Shown here in pieces: positions 16,600-25,492 of a DNA stretch of 40,871 nucleotides. The notes beneath the pieces are model-generated. The model was not told the origin of the DNA. It worked only from the letters and a program-made list of their open reading frames with translations, and ran no database searches. This DNA is from Labilithrix sp. (lineage in GTDB: Bacteria; Myxococcota_A; Polyangia; Polyangiales; Polyangiaceae): assembly GCA_028287065.1 (NCBI GenBank), contig JAQBQJ010000016.1, positions 1-40,871 of the forward strand, given 5' to 3'. Made by a program: the position numbers and the translations under genes. Numbering within the stretch: position 1 is the first letter of the stretch; every line of letters starts with the position of its first letter.

Positions 16600-18906
16600 T
16601 CAGAAGTGCATCGCGCCGAGCACGTTCGCGAAGTCGTCCGTCCACACCTTCTGGTTCGCCGGACGCGTCAGGCGACGCCACTGCGGGTTCTTCGCGAGGA
16701 TCGGGTCGAGCACGGCGGCTGACTCACCGAGGCACACCCAGTGCGAGCTCGACTTTTCCGACTCGTGCTCGCGATCCACATCGACCTCGTCACGTCCGAT
16801 GGCGAGCATGTGCGCATCGTCCGCGAGCGTGGCGAGCACCGGCTCGAGGAGCACATGTCGATTCGAGATGTGCGCGAGCAGGACACCGCCCGGTCGCAGC
16901 GCTCGCCGGTAGATCGCGATCGCCTCGCGCGTCATCAGGTGGAGCGGGATCGCATCCGAGCTGAACGCATCGAGGACGAGCACGTCGAAGCGCCCGCCCT
17001 CGCCTTCGCGTAGGCGCAGCCTCGCATCGCCTTCCTCGATCGCGAGCGGCGTCCCGTTCGGCACGTCGGACAGGTACGAGAAGTACTTCTGCGCCAGGTT
17101 CACGACGCGCGGGTTCAGCTCGAAGAACGTCCACGTGTCGCCGGGTCGCGCATACGCCGCGAGCGAACCGACGCCGAGCCCGATCACGCCGACACGTCGC
17201 GGCGGCGCCGCCGGCGGTGCAGGCGGCAGCGGGCCGAGGACGTCTCCCACCGGACCGGTCGGATAGTAGTACGTGAGCGGCGTTCGCTTCAGCGCCGGGT
17301 CGATGTGCTGCGCACCGTGAACCGCGCTTCCCGACACGAGCTGCACGAAGCTCTGCGACGGGTCGTGCCGCACCTTCAGCACGCCGAAGAAGCCTCGCTC
17401 CTTGTGGATCGTATTGCCGGTGAGCCCGCCGTGCATCGTGCTCACGAGAAGGATGCCGCCGACCGCAACGGCATAGCGGATCGGCCGCTTCGACCACGCG
17501 AACGCGATCATCACGGGCAGCACGTACATCCACAGCACCGCGAGCGACGGCTTCGCGTTCGTCGACGCGCCGAGCTTCACGAGACCGAACGTCGCGACGG
17601 CGAGCCCCAGCCCGAGCGCGACGTCGCGCTTTCGCTTCGCTGCGTCGTCGGTCGGGATCTTGTCGATCGCCATGCGCGCGAGCGCGACGAGCGCGATCGC
17701 GATCGGGTACTCGAGCAGATCGTCGAACACGATCGGCGCGACGAGGCCGTTGAATGCGCCTCCGAGCACGCCGCCGAGCGAGAGCAGAAGATAGAACTCG
17801 GTGAGGCGCGTGTGATGCGGGCGGCGCAGCGCGAGCGCGCGATGACACACGACGCTCGCGACGAACAACAGCGCGAGATGCAGCCCGACGATCACCCACG
17901 CCGGTCCGTGGACCTCGGAGACCTTCGTGAGCGCCACGAGCGCGACGAGCACCGCCAGCACGCGCGACGAGATCGCCGGCGTGACGACCTGCTTCTTCGC
18001 GAACGCCACGATGAACGACGCGAGATACAGCGCGAGCGGCACGACCCACAGCAGCGGGACGCTCGCGAGATCCGTGGTCACGAACTCCGTCGCGCCGAGG
18101 AGCAGGCTCGACGGCGCGAACGCGAGCGCGAGCCACACGAGGCGCTCGCGCCACACCGGTTGCGGTCCGCGTGCGGCGCGCTCGGACTCCGGCGACCGTC
18201 GCGACGCCGGCCCGTCGTCCTCGATGAGCAGCGCGCGCGACGCCGGGCCCACGTCGAGCGCCACGTCTTCGGACATCGTCACGCCCGCTGGTGCCGGCGT
18301 CGCGTCGATGCGCGGAGGATGCTTTTTCCGCAGCGCCGTCATCGCGCAGACGACCACCATGATCGTGTAGCCGGCGAACGCGACGTGCAGGAGGCGGCTC
18401 TGCTCCTTCAGCGCGAGGAACGGCTCGACCAGGAACGGATACCCGAGCAGCGCGACCATGCTCCCGGCATTGCTTGCAGCATACAAGTGATACGGATCGG
18501 TTTCACCGAGCTCCGCGTACCAGCGCTGGAGCAGCGGCGACGTCGTCGAGAGCACGAAGAACGGCAGCCCCACCGAGCGGAGGAGCACCACGAGGAGGCC
18601 GAGCGAGCGGCTCTTCGCCGTGAGCGACTGCACGAGCTGCTCGTCGACCGCGATCGGCAACACGAAGAACGCCGACGCGACGAGCGCGAGCTGCAGCATG
18701 ACCTGCGTGCGCACGGGGAGCCGCGAGCCGACGACGTGCGCGTAGAAGTATCCGCCGAGCACGAGGGCCTGGAAGCACAGCGAGCACAGGATCCACACCG
18801 CCGGCGCCCCACCGAGGAGCGGCACGATCATCCGGGCGATCATGGGCTGACACGCGAAGAGCAGCGTCGCGCTCACGAACAGAGTGACGGCAAACCGAGA
18901 CGACAT
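16600..18906 (-). CDS. Membrane-fused spermidine synthase-like protein
   Basis: A 768-residue protein with an MFS-like membrane domain of about a dozen helices (1-510). It opens FVSATLLFACQPMIARMIVPLLGG, the usual start of fused spermidine synthase proteins. The C-terminal domain (about 545-750) has a Rossmann methyltransferase/aminopropyltransferase fold: GVIGLGVGSLAAYARPGD, FFELNPRVVNLAQ, EEGDARLRL, then VLVLDAFSSDAIPLHLMT. The GDAR and DAFSSDAIP elements match bacterial SpeE-like domains. Family members have unclear substrates and are probably not all polyamine synthases. It starts 18 bases after the sigma-54 activator stop and is likely co-transcribed with it. Confidence 0.9.
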   Translation of the reverse strand: MSSRFAVTLFVSATLLFACQPMIARMIVPLLGGAPAVWILCSLCFQALVLGGYFYAHVVGSRLPVRTQVMLQLALVASAFFVLPIAVDEQLVQSLTAKSRSLGLLVVLLRSVGLPFFVLSTTSPLLQRWYAELGETDPYHLYAASNAGSMVALLGYPFLVEPFLALKEQSRLLHVAFAGYTIMVVVCAMTALRKKHPPRIDATPAPAGVTMSEDVALDVGPASRALLIEDDGPASRRSPESERAARGPQPVWRERLVWLALAFAPSSLLLGATEFVTTDLASVPLLWVVPLALYLASFIVAFAKKQVVTPAISSRVLAVLVALVALTKVSEVHGPAWVIVGLHLALLFVASVVCHRALALRRPHHTRLTEFYLLLSLGGVLGGAFNGLVAPIVFDDLLEYPIAIALVALARMAIDKIPTDDAAKRKRDVALGLGLAVATFGLVKLGASTNAKPSLAVLWMYVLPVMIAFAWSKRPIRYAVAVGGILLVSTMHGGLTGNTIHKERGFFGVLKVRHDPSQSFVQLVSGSAVHGAQHIDPALKRTPLTYYYPTGPVGDVLGPLPPAPPAAPPRRVGVIGLGVGSLAAYARPGDTWTFFELNPRVVNLAQKYFSYLSDVPNGTPLAIEEGDARLRLREGEGGRFDVLVLDAFSSDAIPLHLMTREAIAIYRRALRPGGVLLAHISNRHVLLEPVLATLADDAHMLAIGRDEVDVDREHESEKSSSHWVCLGESAAVLDPILAKNPQWRRLTRPANQKVWTDDFANVLGAMHF

Positions 18907-18924
18907 GCGAGGCGGGACGCGAGC

Positions 18925-20226
18925 TTAGCCCTTCTCGATGCCGTACTTGCGCAGATAGGCCCGGACATGGTGCCGCTCCATCCCGCTCTGCCGTGCCATC
19001 TCGCTGACGTTGCCTTTTGCACCACGCGAGAGCTGCGTGAAGTAATCACGCTCGAAGCCCGCGATCGCGCCGCGCTTCGCTTCGGCGAACGCCGTCTGCG
19101 CACGCTGGGGCTCGTCCGCAACGGAGTCGCGCGCGAGCGTGAGCACGTCGTCGATCGCGTCCGGCGTGTCGGCGAGCGTCGCGGCGACCTGCGCGACGTT
19201 GACGAGCTCACGCACGTTGCCGGGCCAGTCGTACGAGCCCAGCCGTCGATCGATCCACGCCTCGACGATGGGCGCAGCCTGCGGCTTGCCCACGCGCTTG
19301 CAGATCTCCTCGACGAGGAGCGGCACGTCGTCGAGTCGCTCGCGCAGCGCGGGCAGCTCGACGCGGACCTGCGCGATGCGGAAGAAGAGGTCGCTCCGGA
19401 ACCGGCCGGCGTTCATCTCGACGCCCAGATCGCGTCGTGTGGCGGCCAGGACGCGAACGTCGATCGGCTCGGTGACGTTCGCGCCGACGCGCTTCACCTG
19501 GCGCTCCGCGAGCACGCGGAGCAGCTTCGGCTGGAGATCGATCGGCAGCTCGCCGAGCTCGTCGAGGAACAGCGTTCCGCCGTGCGCCTCCGCGAGCGCG
19601 CCCTTCTTGCGCTCGGTCGCGCCGGTGAAGACGCCCTTCTCGTGACCGAACAGGATGCTCTCGGCGAGGCTCGCCGGGATCGATCCGCAGTCGAGCACGA
19701 CGAAGGGACCGCCCTTGCGATCGCTTGCATCATGCACGCTCTTGGCGACGACCTCTTTGCCGGTGCCGGTCTCGCCGAGGATCAGGAGCGACAGCGGCGT
19801 ATTCGCGACCTTCTCGAGGACGCCGAAGACGCGCCGCATCTTCGGGGACGACCCGACGAGGTCGCCGAAGCGATCGGCGTATCCGACGTCGACGCGCTGC
19901 TTGCCGCTCGGCTCGATCGCGATGCGCGTCTGGCCGACCAGCACCTCGGCCGCGGTCGTGACCACGCCCTCGCGGATGCGCACCGAGCCGACGAACGTGC
20001 CGTTGGTGCTGCCGAGGTCCTTCACGAGGATGCCCTCGTTGACGGCGCGGAGCTCGCAGTGAATCGCGCTCACCTCGGGATCGTCGACGCGGATCTGCGC
20101 GCCTTCGTCGCGACCGATCACGATCGGGTCGACGTCGATCGCGATCTCCTTCCCGTCCGACGTGCGTGCAACGCCTCCGCGGACGAACCAGTGCAGCACG
20201 CGTGCGCGCGTCGCTCCCTGCGTCAT
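18925..20226 (-). CDS. FHA-domain sigma-54-dependent transcriptional activator
   Basis: A 433-residue enhancer-binding protein. The N-terminal FHA domain (about 20-105) has VIGRD, SAIHCEL and LGSTNGTF. The AAA+ domain has Walker A GETGTGKE (151-158), Walker [11 protein letters not shown] (218-227) and DWPGNVREL (333-341). A Fis-type helix-turn-helix lies near the end ([19 protein letters not shown]). The sigma-54 contact loop reads GVFTGA (198-203) instead of the usual GAFTGA. FHA sensing implies control by a Ser/Thr kinase. A purine-rich AAGGAGGTGTGAGAAGG precedes the ATG. A palindromic site and a -24/-12 promoter lie in the divergent intergenic region, pointing to the neighbouring lipoprotein gene as target. 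Confidence 0.93.
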   Translation of the reverse strand: MTQGATRARVLHWFVRGGVARTSDGKEIAIDVDPIVIGRDEGAQIRVDDPEVSAIHCELRAVNEGILVKDLGSTNGTFVGSVRIREGVVTTAAEVLVGQTRIAIEPSGKQRVDVGYADRFGDLVGSSPKMRRVFGVLEKVANTPLSLLILGETGTGKEVVAKSVHDASDRKGGPFVVLDCGSIPASLAESILFGHEKGVFTGATERKKGALAEAHGGTLFLDELGELPIDLQPKLLRVLAERQVKRVGANVTEPIDVRVLAATRRDLGVEMNAGRFRSDLFFRIAQVRVELPALRERLDDVPLLVEEICKRVGKPQAAPIVEAWIDRRLGSYDWPGNVRELVNVAQVAATLADTPDAIDDVLTLARDSVADEPQRAQTAFAEAKRGAIAGFERDYFTQLSRGAKGNVSEMARQSGMERHHVRAYLRKYGIEKG

Positions 20227-20318
20227 GACCTTCTCACACCTCCTTTCTCGCACACGGCGGCGGATGCGGGAATCACGAGTTTTCGCGCGAGCCGCGGGCC
20301 CGCGCCCGAACGCACGCA

Positions 20319-20343
20319 CGTCCGGTGGACATGGACGCGTCCA
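20319..20343. promoter_or_regulatory. Candidate upstream activator site
   Basis: GTCC-GGT-GGAC (20319-20329) is followed directly by the perfect 12-bp palindrome TGGACGCGTCCA (20332-20343), giving repeated GTCC/GGAC half-sites. It lies 65-90 bp upstream of the -24/-12 promoter, the normal distance for a sigma-54 activator site, and inside the activator's own divergent leader. Confidence 0.5.
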
Positions 20344-20407
20344 GCCCGTCGCGCCTCATTTTCCCGTGTAATTCGCGGTCGATTCGATCGCATTGGTGCT
20401 CTCCGCG

Positions 20408-20423
20408 TGGCATGTTGAGTGCA
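20408..20423 (+). promoter_or_regulatory. Candidate sigma-54 (-24/-12) promoter
   Basis: TGGCATG, four bases, then GTGCA matches the consensus TGGCACG-N4-TTGCA at ten of twelve positions, with GG (20409-20410) and GC (20421-20422) exactly ten bases apart. Transcription would start near 20434, eight bases before the AAGGAG at 20442 and about 21 before the ATG at 20455. Confidence 0.65.
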
Positions 20424-20454
20424 GCCCATGGACGACGTCGGAAGGAGAATCCGC

Positions 20455-21303
20455 ATGCGCGCGCTGTCCGCCGTCGCCCTCACCGGTCTCCTCGTGCTCG
20501 CGTCGACCGCCTGCAAGAAGGACGCGGATCCACAGCCGCCCGTCGACCTCGACGACCCGCAGCTCCTCGCCGTGGACGGAACGGACTCGGCTGCCGCGGA
20601 GGTCGACACCGAGGTCGTGACCTCGTCGCTCGTCTCGGCGACGGCATCGAGCGGCTCGCTCTCGCTGGCCTCGACGAACGAGCTCGTGAGCGGCGGCGTC
20701 GGAACGGCGGGGGTCGGCGACGGCGCGAAGGCGCTCTATTTTCCACGTGGATGCCTGATCGTGACGAGCGACGACGCCACGAAGACCGTCACGTACGCAT
20801 TCACGGACTGCGCCGGGCCGAACGGCATCTTCAAGCTGCGCGGCAGCATCGTCGCGACGTACGCGGCCGACGCGGGGAAGCTCACGCTGAACCTCGTCGG
20901 CAACGATCTGCAGGTCAATCGCTCGGTCGTCGACTGGACCGCCACGGCGACGATCACGGCGAACGGCGCCGATCGCGAGATGCGCTGGACCGGCTCGCTC
21001 TCCGGCATCACCGCGCACGGCAAGACGTTCTCCCGTACGAACGAGAAGGTCGTCACGTGGCGCTTCGGCGAGCGCTGCTTCGGCGTCGCAGGCGTGTCCG
21101 AAGGCAAGGTCCGCGATCGCTACCTGCGCACGGAAATCACCGGCTTCAAGCGCTGCCAGGGCGGTTGCCCCGAGGCCGGCGGGCGCATCACGATCTCGAA
21201 CGAGGCGAAGGTGAAGGTCGAGATCCTCTTCGACGGCACGAAGAACGCCACGTTCACGACGCCGAAGGGCAACGCGACCTTCGAGCTCGCCTGCGCGGGC
21301 TGA
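20455..21303 (+). CDS. Lipoprotein, likely target of the divergent sigma-54 activator
   Basis: A 282-residue lipoprotein. The signal MRALSAVALTGLLVLAS ends at TAC-K, giving a lipidated Cys at about residue 20. The mature part is rich in Asp, Gly and beta-strand-like Thr/Val stretches, with several Cys (RGCLIV, TDCAGP, GERCFG, KRCQGGCPE, LACAG). No known domain was recognised; the fold may be a beta-barrel or sandwich. The start at 20455 is preferred because AAGGAG lies at 20442-20447 and the predicted transcript begins near 20434, downstream of the earlier in-frame ATGs. Its control by sigma-54 is inferred from the promoter and the divergent activator. Confidence 0.82.
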   Translation: MRALSAVALTGLLVLASTACKKDADPQPPVDLDDPQLLAVDGTDSAAAEVDTEVVTSSLVSATASSGSLSLASTNELVSGGVGTAGVGDGAKALYFPRGCLIVTSDDATKTVTYAFTDCAGPNGIFKLRGSIVATYAADAGKLTLNLVGNDLQVNRSVVDWTATATITANGADREMRWTGSLSGITAHGKTFSRTNEKVVTWRFGERCFGVAGVSEGKVRDRYLRTEITGFKRCQGGCPEAGGRITISNEAKVKVEILFDGTKNATFTTPKGNATFELACAG

Positions 21304-21310
21304 GACGGGT

Positions 21311-21721
21311 TCACTCCTCTTCGGAGATGCCGCCGCGCGGTTCCGTGTCGCTCTCGCTGGCGCCATCCATGGGAGGAGGCGGCGCGGACTTGTGCATGCC
21401 GGAGAGGCTCGTGAACTCGAGGCCGACGATGACGCCGTCAGGTTCTTCCTGGACCCAGACGACGCGGCTCGGACGCAGCATCACCTCGTCGGTTCCGATC
21501 GCGACGTCGAACTTCTGGCCCAGGACGACCTTCTCTTCGAGGATCGCGCGGAGGCCGCCGCGGCTGACGTTCAGCGCCCAGCCGTCGAGGGTCGCACCGT
21601 CCTCGGCCTTCAGGCTGACCCGCTCGGTCACCTCACGCCGCGCCCCGCCGCGGCGCATCGCGTGGACACCGCTCGGCATCTTGATGCCTTGCGCGGGGGT
21701 GGGGGTCGTTTTCTTCGTCAC
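21311..21721 (-). CDS. PilZ domain protein
   Basis: A 136-residue protein with a PilZ domain. The arginines of the RxxxR-type motif are in RRGGARREVTERV (about 23-35), and the D/N-x-S-x-x-G motif appears as NVSRGG followed by a beta-barrel ending VGLEFTSLSG. Such domains bind cyclic di-GMP and control motility, adhesion or transcription through protein contact. The C-terminal 25 residues are Pro/Glu-rich and probably disordered. The start is a GTG at 21721 with a purine-rich GAGGGCGG upstream. It converges on the lipoprotein gene with only seven bases between the stops. Confidence 0.82.
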   Translation of the reverse strand: MTKKTTPTPAQGIKMPSGVHAMRRGGARREVTERVSLKAEDGATLDGWALNVSRGGLRAILEEKVVLGQKFDVAIGTDEVMLRPSRVVWVQEEPDGVIVGLEFTSLSGMHKSAPPPPMDGASESDTEPRGGISEEE

Positions 21722-21796
21722 GGCGCCGCCCTCAGCGTAGCAGAGGCGGCAGCTGATCACGCAAGTCCTCGGCCTATTCGAAGGCCGGCGAGCGCC

Positions 21797-21810
21797 TTGC
21801 AAGTTTGCAA
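21797..21810. promoter_or_regulatory. Operator-like TTGCAA repeat
   Basis: TTGCAAGTTTGCAA holds two copies of the self-complementary TTGCAA, in an AT-rich island between PilZ and the next gene. It sits just upstream of a good -35 (21823). It could be a regulator site or an UP-like element. Confidence 0.35.
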
Positions 21811-21822
21811 CAAAAGGAGGTG

Positions 21823-21850
21823 TTGACGCACAGGGCCCTTTCGCCAGAAT
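21823..21850 (+). promoter_or_regulatory. Candidate sigma-70 promoter
   Basis: TTGACG (21823-21828), 16 bases, then CAGAAT (21845-21850). It is oriented toward the gene starting at 21908, with AT-rich sequence upstream. The -35 matches the consensus at five of six positions and the -10 at four. Confidence 0.5.
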
Positions 21851-21907
21851 GTAGGACAGTCGCGTCCGGCCCGAGGGCAGGAACGCGCAGGAAGCGCCCC
21901 TCTAGCC

Positions 21908-22369
21908 GTGACTGCCTTGCCCACCGCGCCCACGCCCCAGCAGCTGAAGAAAGCGCTCATCGCGAGCGGGTTCGAGGTGTTCAGGACCTTGCCCGAAGAG
22001 GTGGTCCTCGCCGAGCGTGTGCGCGAAAACTTGATCCTCGATTCCGGCGTGCGCGTCGGGCCGCTCGGCGACGGGCGCGTCCGCGTGCGTCTCGTCCTCC
22101 GCGGCCAGCGCTCAGACTTCCCGGGCGACGAAGAGAGCACGCTGTTCGAGCGCGTCCGCAAGCTCGCCGAGCCTGCGCTTGCCGAAGGCTTTGCCGAGGT
22201 CTCGACCAACGTGAACGCCGTGAAGGACCCCGCGGATCCCGAGCGTACGCTCGACACGTTCTACGAGGTCTTCCTCGCCCACGAAGTCGCAACGCTCGAG
22301 GACGCCGTTCCAGTCCTCAAATTCGCGCTAGGGCTCGAAAAAGCCGTGGCTCAGTCGTCGCGGACCTAA
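21908..22369 (+). CDS. Small protein of unknown function
   Basis: A 153-residue soluble acidic protein starting at GTG. It has an N-terminal helix (PQQLKKALIASGFEVFRTLP), a beta-rich centre (VVLAERVRENLILDSGVRVG, VRVRLVLRGQRSDFPG) and a helical middle (STLFERVRKLAEPALAEGF). There is no signal peptide, Cys cluster or recognisable active site, and I do not recognise the family. The sequence has the regular strand/helix alternation of a folded domain. It lies 72 bases before the PpiC gene on the same strand and has a plausible sigma-70 promoter; whether it belongs to the envelope operon is unclear. Confidence 0.72.
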   Translation: MTALPTAPTPQQLKKALIASGFEVFRTLPEEVVLAERVRENLILDSGVRVGPLGDGRVRVRLVLRGQRSDFPGDEESTLFERVRKLAEPALAEGFAEVSTNVNAVKDPADPERTLDTFYEVFLAHEVATLEDAVPVLKFALGLEKAVAQSSRT

Positions 22370-22441
22370 TCGCCGCGCTATTTCCGCTCGCTCCGAGCGA
22401 ATAGAAACCGTCGGCGTGCCGTGTTATGAGCGCCGACGCTC

Positions 22442-24157
22442 ATGCTGAACTTTTTCAGGCAGAAGGGCCTCACGTCGATCATCTACGGGGTGATCATCGT
22501 CGGCATGATCCTCGTGTTCGTCCTCGGGTTCAACCCGAGCGCGGGCAAGAAGCTCGGTACGGTCAGCGAGGCGTGCGCCGCTCGCATCCACGGCTCGTGC
22601 ATCGAGCCGAAGGCGCATCGCGCCGCCTACCGGCTGATCTTCTCGCGCGGCACCGGGGGCATGAAGCAGGCGACCGCGTCGCGCATCGTCCTCGAAGGCC
22701 TCATCGAGCGCGAGCTGCTCGTGACCGAAGCGCAGCGCCTCGGCCTCACGGTGAGCGAAGAAGAGATCACCGACAGCATCTTCCACGGGTTCATCCTCGT
22801 CAGCCTGCCGAGCGATCAGATCCAGATGCAGCAGGGCCTCGGCGTCCAGGACGGCAAGGTCAACGTCGGCTTCAAGGATCCGAAGACCAAGCAGTTCGAC
22901 ATGAAGACGTACGAGCGCCTGGTGAAGCAGATCACCGGCCGCTCGCCGACGGAGTTCCGCGAGTGGCAGAGCCGCGAGCTCCTCGCCGCGAAGATGCGCG
23001 ATCTGATCCGCGCGCCCGTGCGCGTCGCCGAAGACGAGGCGCTCGATCGCTACAAGACCGAGCGCACCACCGCGACGGTCAACTACGTCGTCGTCCGCCG
23101 TAGCTGGCTCGAGAAGTACGCGATCCCGTCCGAGGCGAAGGACATCGACGCCTGGGCGAAGGACAAGACGAACCTCGCGGCGATCAAGGTCCCGGTCCGC
23201 CACATCCTCGTGAAATTCGCCGGCGAGAAGCCCGAGGAGAAGGACGCCGCGAAGGCGAAGGCGCAGGGCATCTTCGATCGCGTGAAGAAGGGCGAAGACT
23301 TCGGGAAGCTCGCGAAGGAGTTCTCGGACGACCCGGGCAGCAAGGACAAGGGGGGCATGTACCCCGGCGAGATGGTCGAGCAGTTCGTCGAGCCGTTCAA
23401 GAAGGCCGTCGAGTCGGTCGGCCCCGGCACGCTGGTCCCGAACCTCGTGGAGACGCAGTTCGGCTACCACATCATCAAGCGCGACGAGGCCACCAAGGAC
23501 GACATCGCGAAGGCGTACAAGCAGACGAAGTCGCTCGAGCTCTCGAAGCAGGTCGCGTCGAAGATCTCGGCGGACATGAAGTCCGGCAAGTCGGGCGACG
23601 ACGCCATCAAGGCCGCCATCGCGCAGTACGCGACCGTGAAGCCCGCCGCTCCGAAGCCGGACGCGAAGGCGACGGCGAAGGGCGACGCGGGCACGGGCGA
23701 CGCAGGCGCAACGGCAGCCGACGCTGCTGCACCGGCACCGGCGTACACCGCCGAGACCGATCCGGAGCGCCCGCAGCTCAACACTTCGAGCGCGTTCAAC
23801 CGCGGCGGCGATCCCATCCCCGCGATCTCGGGGGAGGCGTCGCAGGCCGTCACGGCGTTCTCGTTCGGCTCCGCGAAGACCGGCGACGTCACGGCGGATC
23901 CGCTCCGCACGGACGACGGCTTCCTCGTCGTGCAGCTCAAGGAGCAGAAGCCCGCGACGAAGGACGAATTCGACAAGGAGCGCGACCAGTACGTGCAGCA
24001 GCTCCTGTTCGCGAAGAAGTCCGAGGCGCTCGGCAACTACACGCGCCGCCTCCGCGAGACGTCGAAGTCCGAGATCAAGATCGACGAGAACAACGTGCTG
24101 GGCGCGAAGTCCGACGCTGGCGCGGCGCCCCACGAAGAGGAAGACGAAGGGCCGTAG
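22442..24157 (+). CDS. SurA/PpiD-like peptidyl-prolyl isomerase, membrane-anchored
   Basis: A 571-residue foldase. A single N-terminal helix (about 12-29) anchors it to the inner membrane. SurA-N-like chaperone helices occupy about 55-200. One parvulin domain lies at about 251-347: VPVRHILVKF, FGKLAKEFSDDPGSKDKGG, then PNLVETQFGYHIIKRDE, with the canonical His and GYHII strands. An Ala/Asp-rich linker (about 400-435) leads to a C-terminal helical part. The domain order matches PpiD, which assists outer-membrane and secreted proteins as they leave the Sec machinery. The start ATG gives the correct anchor. It is the first gene of a plus-strand operon with an M16 peptidase six bases on. Confidence 0.9.
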   Translation: MLNFFRQKGLTSIIYGVIIVGMILVFVLGFNPSAGKKLGTVSEACAARIHGSCIEPKAHRAAYRLIFSRGTGGMKQATASRIVLEGLIERELLVTEAQRLGLTVSEEEITDSIFHGFILVSLPSDQIQMQQGLGVQDGKVNVGFKDPKTKQFDMKTYERLVKQITGRSPTEFREWQSRELLAAKMRDLIRAPVRVAEDEALDRYKTERTTATVNYVVVRRSWLEKYAIPSEAKDIDAWAKDKTNLAAIKVPVRHILVKFAGEKPEEKDAAKAKAQGIFDRVKKGEDFGKLAKEFSDDPGSKDKGGMYPGEMVEQFVEPFKKAVESVGPGTLVPNLVETQFGYHIIKRDEATKDDIAKAYKQTKSLELSKQVASKISADMKSGKSGDDAIKAAIAQYATVKPAAPKPDAKATAKGDAGTGDAGATAADAAAPAPAYTAETDPERPQLNTSSAFNRGGDPIPAISGEASQAVTAFSFGSAKTGDVTADPLRTDDGFLVVQLKEQKPATKDEFDKERDQYVQQLLFAKKSEALGNYTRRLRETSKSEIKIDENNVLGAKSDAGAAPHEEEDEGP

Positions 24158-24163
24158 GCATCG

Positions 24164-25468
24164 ATGAGCGTTCCTAACGAGCGCCCATACGAGATCGCGA
24201 CGCTGGCCAACGGCCTGCGCGTGGTCGTCGCGCCGCAGCCGCAGCTCCATCGGGCACACGTCGCGCTGTACGTTCGCGTGGGCTCGCGCTTCGAGACGCC
24301 GCCCACCAACGGCCTCAGCCACTTCCTCGAGCACATGCTGTATCGAGGGACGCCCACGCTCGAGACGGCGCACCAGGTCAACCACGCGTTCGAGAGCCTC
24401 GGCGGGTATCTCTACGCAGCGACGCAGACCGACTTCGGCGTGTTCTCGGTGACGGCGCCCGCGGAGTCCGTCGCCGAGACGAGCCGGCTGTTCGGCGACG
24501 TCCTCGCGCACCCGACGTTCAGCGATATCGAGATCGAGAAGGGCATCGTCTGCGAGGAGATCCTCGAGGACCTCGACGACGAGGGCCGTCAGGTCGATGC
24601 CGACAACCTCTCGCGGCAGCTCATCTACCCGACGCATCCGCTCGGCTACACGATCACCGGCGACGAGAAGCGCGTCCGCTCGTTCGAGCTGCCCATGCTC
24701 CGCGCGCATCATGCGCGTCACTACAACGCGGCGAACAGCGTGCTCGCGTTCTCCGGCGCTGTGGATCCGAAACAAGCGATCGCGCTCGCGGAGCGCTGTT
24801 TCTCCGTGCTCCCGAAGGGCACGCCGGTCACGACCGAAGCGCCGGTGCACAACCAGAAGAAGCCGCGGCTCGACATCGTCGAGAACGTGTCGAGCCAGAC
24901 CGAGCTGCGCGTGTGCTTCCGGGCCGTGCCCGAGGCGAGCGAGCATCGGCCCGCGATGGACATGCTGATGCGCATCCTCGACGACGGGATGTCGACGCGG
25001 CTCTACCACCGCATCTGCGACTCGAAGGGCCTGTGCTACGACGTCGGCGCCTCGTTCGACGGGTACGAGGACGACGGCGTGCTCGACTTCATGGCGGGCG
25101 TGCAGCATGCACGTACCTCGGTGGTCACGCGCGAGATCCTCGAGCTGCTCTGCGATCTCGCGAAGCACGGCCCGACCGAGGCCGAGGTCGACAAGGCCCG
25201 GCGCCGCAACGCGTGGGAGATGCGCACGATCTTCGACTCGCCCGAGGACCTCGCCGGCTTCTACGCGGGCGGGCTGCTCTTCGAGCGCTTCGAAACGCCC
25301 GAGGCACGCCTCGCCGCGAACACCGCGGTCACGCCGGCGCGCCTGCGCGAGATGGCGGAGCTGCTGGCGCAGCCGGATCGACTCAATGTGCTCGCCGTGG
25401 GCCTGCTCGAGGACGGTGAGGACGATCGCCTCGAGGACGTGGTGAAGGGGTTCAAAGGCCCGCGCTGA
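24164..25468 (+). CDS. M16 family zinc peptidase
   Basis: A 434-residue protein with the inverted zinc motif HFLEH (His53, Glu56 catalytic, His57) and the third ligand in GIVCEEILED (Glu131/132, about 75 residues later), the exact M16 spacing. The second, inactive-type half follows from about 220, with SSQTELRVCFRAVPE, ILDDGMSTRLYHRICDSKGL and the Tyr-rich substrate loop DVGASFDGYEDDG. There is no signal peptide, so it is cytoplasmic or secreted by an unusual route. Most bacterial M16 enzymes of this size work as homodimers or as pairs with an inactive partner; no partner gene adjoins. It is co-transcribed with the foldase and the cytochrome. Confidence 0.93.
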   Translation: MSVPNERPYEIATLANGLRVVVAPQPQLHRAHVALYVRVGSRFETPPTNGLSHFLEHMLYRGTPTLETAHQVNHAFESLGGYLYAATQTDFGVFSVTAPAESVAETSRLFGDVLAHPTFSDIEIEKGIVCEEILEDLDDEGRQVDADNLSRQLIYPTHPLGYTITGDEKRVRSFELPMLRAHHARHYNAANSVLAFSGAVDPKQAIALAERCFSVLPKGTPVTTEAPVHNQKKPRLDIVENVSSQTELRVCFRAVPEASEHRPAMDMLMRILDDGMSTRLYHRICDSKGLCYDVGASFDGYEDDGVLDFMAGVQHARTSVVTREILELLCDLAKHGPTEAEVDKARRRNAWEMRTIFDSPEDLAGFYAGGLLFERFETPEARLAANTAVTPARLREMAELLAQPDRLNVLAVGLLEDGEDDRLEDVVKGFKGPR

Positions 25469-25492
25469 CCGGCGCTGAGCTACGCTCGGCGC

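Noticed and set aside
21381-21410. GMHKSAPP in the PilZ protein as another recA-like piece
   Set aside because: The match is a few residues in a Pro-rich tail and the DNA similarity is poor, so it is coincidental.
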